DNA of 64,000 bases, from NCBI RefSeq assembly GCF_000296505.1, contig NZ_JH815211.1:5729-69728 (forward strand), in the 5' to 3' direction. This document shows positions 57,773-64,000 of the stretch, piece after piece. Within the stretch, counting starts at the first letter, position 1. The number at the start of each line of letters is the position of its first letter. Both the position numbers and the translations under genes were made by a program. Origin of the DNA: Schaalia turicensis ACS-279-V-Col4 (GTDB taxonomy: Bacteria; Actinomycetota; Actinomycetes; Actinomycetales; Actinomycetaceae). Under the pieces are notes generated by a model. The model saw nothing but the letters and a program-made list of their open reading frames with translations, was not told the DNA's origin and ran no database searches.

Positions 57773-57812
57773 GCTGGGGGGGCTGGCACACGCCAGCCCC
57801 CCCAGCGCTTTT
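57773..57812 (+). terminator. Terminator of the permease-OHCU gene
   Basis: A perfect 15-bp GC-rich stem (57773-57787 with 57792-57806, loop ACAC) followed by GCTTTTC. Confidence 0.88.
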
Positions 57813-57832
57813 CTCCCCCGAATTGTCAGCGC

Positions 57833-58079
57833 CTACTCATCCCGGCCTACCTGCACCACGGCCTGAACTCTATCTTCTGGTCCGACGTTATCGGCATCAA
57901 CGACAGTGGTGACTTCCTCGGGGGCTTTCACACACGATGGGCCCACGATCTGGTTATACACCGGATCGCGGACCCATTCGTTATGCGCGCAAGGCGCTGA
58001 AGTGAAGAAAGGTAGAAGTTCTGCGGGTACCTCGTCCCCCAACGAGAAACAGAAGGAGCAACTCTGGCGAAACTGTGGA
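57833..58079 (-). pseudogene. Possible gene remnant after the BASS transporter
   Basis: The minus-strand frame stays open with sensible codon choice to a stop at 57833, reading LGDEVPAELLPFFTSAP, CAHNEWVRDPVYNQIVG and a Val-rich end, with several cysteines. The only upstream ATG lies inside the BASS gene. It may be the 3' end of a broken secreted protein; family not recognised. Confidence 0.3.
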
Positions 58080-59060
58080 TTACTTGTCCAGTGGGCGACG
58101 CTGGAAGAACGCCGCCAGCGCGGAGCCGGACACGTTGTGCCAGACAGAGAAGATTGCGCCGGGGACGGCTGCTTCGGGGGTAAAGTACTGGGCACCGAGA
58201 CCCGCTGCTAGACCGGAGTTCTGCATACCAACTTCGATGGCAGTCGTGCGAGCTGCACGCTCACCGACACCGGTCAGCCGGGCAAAACCGTAGCCGAGGC
58301 CCAAGCCAAGCGCATTGTGCACGATGACGACGGCAAGAACCAGCAGGCCACCCGACAGTATGCGCTCAGACGAGGCGCCAACCAACCCGAGGACTGCATA
58401 GGAGATGCCAAGGACACTCATCCAGGGCAGGGCGGGAAGAACCGTGGCAACGAAGCGTGGCATCAGGCGACGAACAATCAGGCCAAGGACCACGGGGATG
58501 AAGACGATCATCATGATCGACTTTGCCATCGCGGGCGCGTCGACGGGCATGTACTGGCCGGCCAAATACTTGGTCAAAATCGGCGTGACCAGCGGAGAAA
58601 GCAGCGTGGAAACGGAGGTCATCGCAACCGACAGGGCAACGTCACCCTTCGCAAGGTAGGCGACGACGTTCGACGCGGTTCCACCGGGCGCACAACCGAC
58701 AAGGATGACGCCAACTGCGAGCGCCGGATCGAGGTGAAATGCCCAGGTGACGAAGAGTGCGGACAGAGGCATGACGATGAACTGGAGCAGGACACCCAGG
58801 ATGATGGGCCAGGGGCGACGGGCAACAACCGCAAAGTCAGGAAATGTCAGTGTCAGACCCATGCCGAACATGATGACCATCAGCGCGTAGTTCACGCCGG
58901 AAACCAGTGGCGCAGCAGCGTCGGGGAAGATCAGTCCACCAACAAGTGCGCCAAGGATGATCAGGGGGAATACGGTCACCGCGATCTTTGCGGATCGGTC
59001 TTCTTGTGCGCTGGGCGCAGGAGTTTGGGGCGCGGGAGCTGTCATCGTTGGGGTGCTCAT
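58080..59060 (-). CDS. Bile acid:sodium symporter family (BASS) transporter
   Basis: 326-aa membrane protein with about ten helices. GLTLTFPDFAVV, LVGCAPGGTASNVVAYLAKG, the sodium-site SVSTLLSPLVTPILT and EVGMQNSGLAAGL are characteristic of BASS. The N-terminus is Pro/Thr-rich. Substrate in bacteria is often pantoate or a keto acid, unknown here. Confidence 0.93.
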   Translation of the reverse strand: MSTPTMTAPAPQTPAPSAQEDRSAKIAVTVFPLIILGALVGGLIFPDAAAPLVSGVNYALMVIMFGMGLTLTFPDFAVVARRPWPIILGVLLQFIVMPLSALFVTWAFHLDPALAVGVILVGCAPGGTASNVVAYLAKGDVALSVAMTSVSTLLSPLVTPILTKYLAGQYMPVDAPAMAKSIMMIVFIPVVLGLIVRRLMPRFVATVLPALPWMSVLGISYAVLGLVGASSERILSGGLLVLAVVIVHNALGLGLGYGFARLTGVGERAARTTAIEVGMQNSGLAAGLGAQYFTPEAAVPGAIFSVWHNVSGSALAAFFQRRPLDK

Positions 59061-59251
59061 GCCTCTATTGTGCCCAGCTTTGACGAAGAAAGCCCGTTTC
59101 GTCTGCTTTAGTAAGCGACGTCTCGTGGTTGACGAGGTCGGGGTGGCATTATGGACTCCTTTCGGGAAGGGGTTCCGGGCACCGGTTTAACGTGTCTCTT
59201 GACGACGCTTTGTCATCTCCATTGCCCGGCATTTTGCTTAGAGTTTGTGTC

Positions 59252-60076
59252 ATGGAACCGAAGAAGATGACACCAAAGAGTGGCGTTAAACGCTCGCTCG
59301 GCGCGAAGGGATGGGTTCCCGGTCAGAAGGGGTCGTGGGGAATTGCGTTGCTCCCGCTTCTCTTGGGGTGTTGGCTTGCCGGCTGGCATCCGCTTTTTGC
59401 GTTGCTTATCCCCGCGTGGTTTAGCGCGTTCGCGTTCTTCCAAGTGTTTGAGAAGTGGATGAAGGCGCCGTCTTCTCGTCGTTCTTCCCTTCAACCTGCG
59501 TTTATCACGTGGACTGGGCTGACCGCTCTGCTCGGCATTCCGCTTCTGGTTGTGGCGCCTCGACTGCTGGCGTGGGCTCCGTTCTTTGCTCCACTGGTTG
59601 CGCTGGCCTTGTGGGGGGTGTCGCGCGGGCATGATCGTGCGATTGCGACCAGGTTCTCGTCGGTTCTTGCGTCAACGTTGATGACACCTGTTGCCGCCAG
59701 TTTGTCGCTTGATGTGTATCCGACGAACACTGAGCTTGGTTTTGCTTGGGTTTCCTTTGGCGTGCTCAGCGCCTATTTCATCGCCTGCGTTCCGTATGTG
59801 CGTTCACTGATTCGCGGACGCAAAAACCCGCGCCCGTGGATTATTGCCGGCGGGGTTCTTCATCTGCTTGCGCTGGTCGGAGTCTGCTGTGCAGTATGGG
59901 CGAATCTGCTCGGCTGGAGTTCCATCGTCTTGTGGGTTGCTCTGCTGGCCCGATCCCTGATTGTTCCGCTCTGGCAGGCACGACGCGCAAAGCCGATTCC
60001 TGTGATCGTTCTTGGGCGCAGTGAGATTGTGTGGTCACTGCTTGTGGTTGCCAGCTTGACCATCCCACTCATCTAG
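59252..60076 (+). CDS. YwiC-like family membrane protein
   Basis: 274 aa with about eight hydrophobic helices. GWVPGQKGSWGIALLPLLLG is the YwiC-like signature (PxQHGAWxMxxxP type, here QKGSW), with GRSEIVWSLL near the end. Function unknown. TAGAGT lies seven bases before the ATG, so the message may be leaderless; the longer frame from 59129 is not supported. Confidence 0.8.
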   Translation: MEPKKMTPKSGVKRSLGAKGWVPGQKGSWGIALLPLLLGCWLAGWHPLFALLIPAWFSAFAFFQVFEKWMKAPSSRRSSLQPAFITWTGLTALLGIPLLVVAPRLLAWAPFFAPLVALALWGVSRGHDRAIATRFSSVLASTLMTPVAASLSLDVYPTNTELGFAWVSFGVLSAYFIACVPYVRSLIRGRKNPRPWIIAGGVLHLLALVGVCCAVWANLLGWSSIVLWVALLARSLIVPLWQARRAKPIPVIVLGRSEIVWSLLVVASLTIPLI

Positions 60077-60079
60077 TCC

Positions 60080-60605
60080 GATTTATCTACCCAAAGCAAC
60101 GCCGAGGAACCGCATAGCAGTGTGACCTCGTCAATTGAACAACTGGAACTGCGCCCAGCTCGCTTCAATCCTGCAAGGCTTGGACTATGACGACCGATGC
60201 ACGAATTACCGCTTTGATCGAGGGCCTGCTCGAAGGACATCCGGAGAGGCGTGTCGACCCGGCGCGCTCTGGCACGCCGATAGGCACTACGAGAGAGCCC
60301 AACGATCTGGCGAGCATATCTTCGGGAGTAGCCCCGCTCGACCAGATACCACACGGCATCATGATGGCGAGCGGGGCTTAGAAGTTTCCTTCCGATAATT
60401 CCTTCCACGTTGCCTTTTCCAGCTCCGCCTGGCCGAGGGGCCGTTTGTGGCAAGCGTTCTCCTCACGAAGACGCTGGAGCTCTTTGGCTTCACTCGTGCT
60501 CATCGACCCATACGTTGACTACCACAGATTCAACGTTGCTTCGCTGATCCCCAGCTCGTTGATAATCTGCGCCGTCGTCGACTCATATAGGCAGTTTCGG
60601 CTACT
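60080..60605 (-). mobile_element. Decayed IS3-family insertion sequence
   Basis: Minus-strand reading gives the OrfA piece TTAQIINELGISEATLN followed by an in-frame TAG, then STSEAKELQRLREENA and QAELEKATWKELSEGNF with a stop near 60377. An OrfB start then reads LSPARHHDAVWYLVERGYSR and RYARQIVGLSRSAYRR before losing frame. No DDE domain remains. It directly follows the adhesin gene's stop. Confidence 0.85.
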
Positions 60606-60618
60606 TTATCTTCGTATT

Positions 60619-63330
60619 TTAGTGCTTTCTGGTTTTCTTACTACCAGCGATAAGTAATCCGCCAGCCACAAGAATCATCGCTGCAACGTGATACGGCATC
60701 CCAGCATATCCAGTTTTCGAGAGCTTCCCGGAATTAGGGGATTTAGACGCTTTAGTGGCGCCATCGCCATTGTTGTTGCTTCCACCATTCGGGTTGTCAA
60801 CCGGGATCTTCTTCCAGACGGCTTTGATAACGGTATCCTTGTCAGCCTTGATCTTGGTTCCAGGCGTAACCTCTTGGCCGTTTACTTCCCAAGCCTTAAA
60901 TTCCTGGGTGTCATCCGGAGCAGTGAAACCGTTAGGCAACACCGTGTACTCACTACCCTTATCCACGGTCGCGCCATCCATGCTGCCCTTACCACCGTTA
61001 GCGTCGTAACTGACCTTCACCTGGATCTTCTTCCAGATAGCTTTCACTTCGGTGTCTTTAGTGACCGTAATCTCGGCGTTCGGCGCAACCTTCTGACCAT
61101 CAACTTCCCAAGTATCAAACTCTTGAGTGTCATCCGGAGCAGTGAAAGCGTTATCAAGCAGGGTATATTTACTACCCTTATCCACGGTTTTACCAGTCAT
61201 GGTTCCGCTACCACCGTTAGCGTCATAACTGACCTTCACCTGGCTCTTCTTCCAGACAGCTTTCACTACGGTGTCTTTAATGACCGTAATCTCGGTAGCC
61301 GCAGCTACCTCTTTGCCGTCAATTTCCCAGTAATTGAACTCTTGGTTCTCAGGGGCTTTGAATTTATTATCCAAAATCTTGTACTTTGAGCCCTTGTTGA
61401 GCTTCTTGCCATCCATTTTGCCGGTGCCGTCATTACCGTTGTAGCTAACAGTGGCAGTTTCGAGCTTCTTGGTTGCCGGATCTGAATCGAGCTTATCGGT
61501 GTCACCCTCCAGACCGCCATTATCTTTTGCGGTTGCCGTGACAGTTCCACCAACTTCGATGTCTTCAACTTTCAGAGTAATCACACCGGTGTTCGCATCA
61601 ACCGTGGCATTATTATCGGCTGTCCAAGTGGTCTTACCGGAAGTTTCGTCTACAGTTCGCGTTGCGGTGACGGTTTTCTCTGCTCCGGAAGCATCCTTAT
61701 AGGTGACGGTGTAGGACAGCAAGTCAGTATCTTCACCCGGCTTTTCATAGACAGGCGGGGTAATGGTTACTTCACCCTTATCCGTATCTACCGCAATCGC
61801 AGGAGATTTAGGTGCGATATTTTTCAGCAGATCCTTGGCTGGGATTGTTCCTTTTGGTTCAGCTCCGTCTTTTACCTTGACTGAACCATCTTCATTTGTT
61901 TCTGGAACAAATTTATAATCATTGTTCGGATCCCAATCACCTGCTACATCATCAGCGCTAAATATCTTAACATTTCCGCTGTCATCAAATTGTATAGCTG
62001 CCGGAACTCCATCCCAGTCTCCAGTTCCATCGGGGAGTTTAGATACGCCATTTACCGTATTGGCATCTCGAATAGCTTTATCGATGGCTTCTTTATCCGC
62101 ATCCGTTAATTTGCGAGGATCCCTCACGGCGACTTTTTTGGGGGTTGTTATTACCGGCTCAGACTTCGCGCAAGAACGGAATTTATGTGGCTCTTTGACA
62201 AGGATACCGAACTCTTTTCCGAGTTCTAAATCCTTAACCTTATCCTCGATTGGGAAAGTAACTGTTGTGCCGTTAACGGTTACTGCTTGAGACATCTCTT
62301 GCGAGTTAGATTTGTCAATTTTACAGCTTCCATTTTCGACAAAATTCTTGCCCTCCCCATCCGTAAAATTATTGATAAAATAAAATTTCGTACCTTCGGC
62401 AACCTCTTTATGAAGTGTAACGATAATCTGCCCGTCTGTTACCTGGACTTTTTCTATTGTCAGACCAGTAGATCTTTCCTTTACCTCTTTGATTTTTAGG
62501 CCCGTAGCTTCAATTTTTCCGGAGGTTGTTCCATCGGTATAGGTCACTTCATAGTACGCATGGTCCGTGTAATCGATAGAGAATTTAACACTCTTAAAGT
62601 CTTGCTTAATGTCCGGATTGGCACCATTCAGCATTTCAAGAGCTTCTGCTTGCTCATCTTTATTTACAAGATTGGCGTCCGGGTGTTCAATCCAGATTTC
62701 TCCTACCGGCATTTTGAGCTTGTCTTTATTCTCAACTGCCATTGATGACTGAGCTTTGGCGGTTGCCACAGCAGATGTGGCGCCATTAAAAGTTTGATAG
62801 GCAGTGACGGTATCGCCTTCTGCAACAGTAACGCCGGCAGGTAGATTTACCTTCCAAGTAGATCCGCTCGTGGGCGTAACGGAAACAGTGGCTTTTTCGT
62901 TACCATTCTTATCTTTTAATGTCACATATACAGTCCCTCTTACAGTCTTTCCATCAACTCTTCCTCGTTGTAATTTACCGCCGGAAATAGTTGTGGCGTC
63001 TACAAAGACTGGGAAAATGGTCGGTGTATCTACAGTTGATTGGCGCACTGGTTGATCAACAATCTCCGGCCCAAGCTCTAGACCATCGCCCGACTGGGTA
63101 TCAGTTTCAACTTCTGGAGTGCTTACTGGTGCCGGGCTGACGCTTTGTTCGTCAGCTTGGGAGCTCATCTGCAGATCCTCGGCTTGAGCCAAGGACGGGG
63201 TCGATAGCGTGAAACCCAAAGCGCAGGCCAAGGTTACGATCAGAAATTTTCTAAAAACGTGAGCTGGTTTAAGCAACGCTCTGCCGGCAAGCGCTATAAA
63301 AGAACCGGGCACGCCCTTGGGGTTGCGCAT
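60619..63330 (-). CDS. Cell-wall-anchored repeat adhesin with variant sorting signal
   Basis: 903-aa surface protein. Signal peptide with a long basic n-region and core FLIVTLACALGFTLS, cleaved near AQA-ED. The middle holds beta-sandwich modules, including a Rib-like stretch (YTVTYKDASGAEKTVTATRT). Three InlB-type repeats of ~72 aa follow. The C-terminus is LSKTG, a hydrophobic helix and KKTRKH, so the LPxTG proline is replaced by Ser. The N-terminal two-thirds is AT-richer than the neighbours, suggesting transfer. RBS AGGAAG. No sortase gene is in the window; ligand unknown. Confidence 0.88.
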   Translation of the reverse strand: MRNPKGVPGSFIALAGRALLKPAHVFRKFLIVTLACALGFTLSTPSLAQAEDLQMSSQADEQSVSPAPVSTPEVETDTQSGDGLELGPEIVDQPVRQSTVDTPTIFPVFVDATTISGGKLQRGRVDGKTVRGTVYVTLKDKNGNEKATVSVTPTSGSTWKVNLPAGVTVAEGDTVTAYQTFNGATSAVATAKAQSSMAVENKDKLKMPVGEIWIEHPDANLVNKDEQAEALEMLNGANPDIKQDFKSVKFSIDYTDHAYYEVTYTDGTTSGKIEATGLKIKEVKERSTGLTIEKVQVTDGQIIVTLHKEVAEGTKFYFINNFTDGEGKNFVENGSCKIDKSNSQEMSQAVTVNGTTVTFPIEDKVKDLELGKEFGILVKEPHKFRSCAKSEPVITTPKKVAVRDPRKLTDADKEAIDKAIRDANTVNGVSKLPDGTGDWDGVPAAIQFDDSGNVKIFSADDVAGDWDPNNDYKFVPETNEDGSVKVKDGAEPKGTIPAKDLLKNIAPKSPAIAVDTDKGEVTITPPVYEKPGEDTDLLSYTVTYKDASGAEKTVTATRTVDETSGKTTWTADNNATVDANTGVITLKVEDIEVGGTVTATAKDNGGLEGDTDKLDSDPATKKLETATVSYNGNDGTGKMDGKKLNKGSKYKILDNKFKAPENQEFNYWEIDGKEVAAATEITVIKDTVVKAVWKKSQVKVSYDANGGSGTMTGKTVDKGSKYTLLDNAFTAPDDTQEFDTWEVDGQKVAPNAEITVTKDTEVKAIWKKIQVKVSYDANGGKGSMDGATVDKGSEYTVLPNGFTAPDDTQEFKAWEVNGQEVTPGTKIKADKDTVIKAVWKKIPVDNPNGGSNNNGDGATKASKSPNSGKLSKTGYAGMPYHVAAMILVAGGLLIAGSKKTRKH
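60800..61450 (-). repeat. Three tandem ~216-bp repeats in the adhesin (InlB B-repeat type)
   Basis: Units at about 61235-61450, 61018-61234 and 60800-61017 each encode VSY(D/N)xNxGxG, a W-E-(V/I)-(D/N)-G strand and K-A-(V/I)-W-K-K at the end. The second and third are closest, with long identical DNA stretches, so copy number could change by slippage or recombination. Confidence 0.85.
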
Positions 63331-63860
63331 GAGAACTTCCTGTCCAGTGTCGCTAGTTGGATCTATTCCCCCTCAAAGTACCACTGTTTCATCCACAAAA
63401 CCAGCCCGTTGAGCTCAGGTAGGTGGTGACAGCTACAGGAATATAGCTAAACAGATAAAGCAAATTAGCTAGACGTTCATTAAATACATTTTAGCTATTG
63501 AAATTCTTATGCATACGTGATTTTTTTTGGTAATCAAATCATCCATTAACGGCAATTTGGAATGAATGTCCACGAAAAAACGTAACAAACTTTTACTGCT
63601 TAATTTAGAAGCTCTGGCTTCGGGCAGTTACTCCACGATCGCTCTAGGTTATAGATCTATCCTGTGAAACCGCAAAGTTTTAGCGACTCGCACGCTTTTG
63701 GCGGATGGACATATTTCTTGTAGCTTACTTCTCGGAGCCTTCCAGCCTACCGGAAATCTGACAAACTGTGCCGAGCCAGCGATAAGTCAAATACCTAACC
63801 AGGAAGACTTCCGAAACCCATGAAGCTACCCCGACAGGGCGAAACGCCACGTTTTAGGGC
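63331..63860. other. AT-rich region without a recognisable gene
   Basis: No credible coding frame with a ribosome site was found on either strand. The part next to 63330 must contain the adhesin promoter; no clean -35/-10 pair with 16-18 base spacing is evident. Composition is lower in GC than the window average, like the adhesin's 5' half. Confidence 0.5.
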
Positions 63861-63866
63861 ATAAAA

Positions 63867-63945
63867 ACAGGACGTTCACTTCGTATCAAAATGAACGTCC
63901 TAGCGGTGGAGATGGGGGGAATCAGTCCTGACACCACCGCTGACC
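63867..63945 (-). other. Terminator-like hairpin beside a possible RNA-gene 3' remnant
   Basis: On the minus strand the segment 63902-63925 reads ATTCCCCCCATCTCCACCG, very like the acceptor end of tmRNA (ATTCCCxCCATCTCCACCA), and is followed at once by a 12-bp stem (63869-63880 with 63889-63900 roughly) and TTTTTA. The T-loop position is degraded and the AGCGGTGG/CCACCGCT repeat (63902-63909, 63934-63941) offers another reading. It may be an old attachment remnant. Confidence 0.3.
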
Positions 63946-64000
63946 AGTGCAAACAGCCATGGAAGCGGTGGCGCGTGCAATCAGCGTGCAACTAGCCCGC

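Overview
The window looks like a chromosome segment of a moderately high-GC actinobacterium, most likely of the Actinomycetaceae (Schaalia/Actinomyces type). Support comes from a WhiB1-like regulator, PPA1309-, DUF2505-, DUF2017- and DUF3039-family genes, UPF0182, a Rv1339-type metallohydrolase, an NAD-dependent ligase with lineage-type insertions, several apparently leaderless starts, and hairpin terminators with weak U-tracts. The genus is inferred from gene content only.

Layout. (1) 1-7390: two related sugar ABC systems. A partial permease diverges from a ROK repressor translationally coupled to a single-domain ABC ATPase; next comes a complete multiple-monosaccharide operon (mmsA-mmsB-chvE). 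(2) 7670-14978: gatCAB (tRNA amidation), a cardiolipin synthase-like protein and an enlarged LigA. (3) 15118-20204: an FHA-FtsK membrane ATPase of EssC/EccC type without secretion partners, WhiB1, and a PdtaS-type sensor kinase. (4) 20249-27891: small stress or hypothetical genes, thyA-folA, a frameshifted MFS transporter, fumC, a rhodanese lipoprotein and a TauE/SafE exporter. (5) 28232-34880: a 6.6 kb integrative mobilizable element in the initiator tRNA-Met gene, with integrase, excisionase-like HTH, HUH/helicase Rep, accessory protein, MobV-type relaxase and a mini-ArdA. It has replaced the 3' third of the tRNA with its own version and carries two dense hairpin arrays. (6) 35041-45891: a block resembling Mycobacterium Rv3193c-Rv3199c (UPF0182, PDZ-Lon protease, zincin-like protein, cyclodehydratase-like protein, UvrD2, NudC). 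(7) 45947-52611: rph-rdgB, a small unlisted 42-aa gene, a LysR regulator, and an MBL phosphodiesterase/murI/DUF2017/clpS/pncB block resembling Rv1330c-Rv1340. (8) 52702-60076: helicase-DUF3039, HU, an NCS2 purine permease fused to a degenerate OHCU-decarboxylase domain, a BASS transporter and a YwiC-like protein. (9) 60080-64000: a decayed IS3-family remnant, an AT-richer cell-wall adhesin with three InlB-type repeats and a variant sorting signal, and a long non-coding tail ending in a terminator-like hairpin beside a possible RNA-gene 3' remnant.

The most interesting points are the mobile element (tRNA-repairing integration, two hairpin arrays, deviating Rep helicase motifs), the orphan EssC-like ATPase and the permease-OHCU fusion that has lost the usual catalytic histidine. 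No CRISPR array or rRNA was seen.
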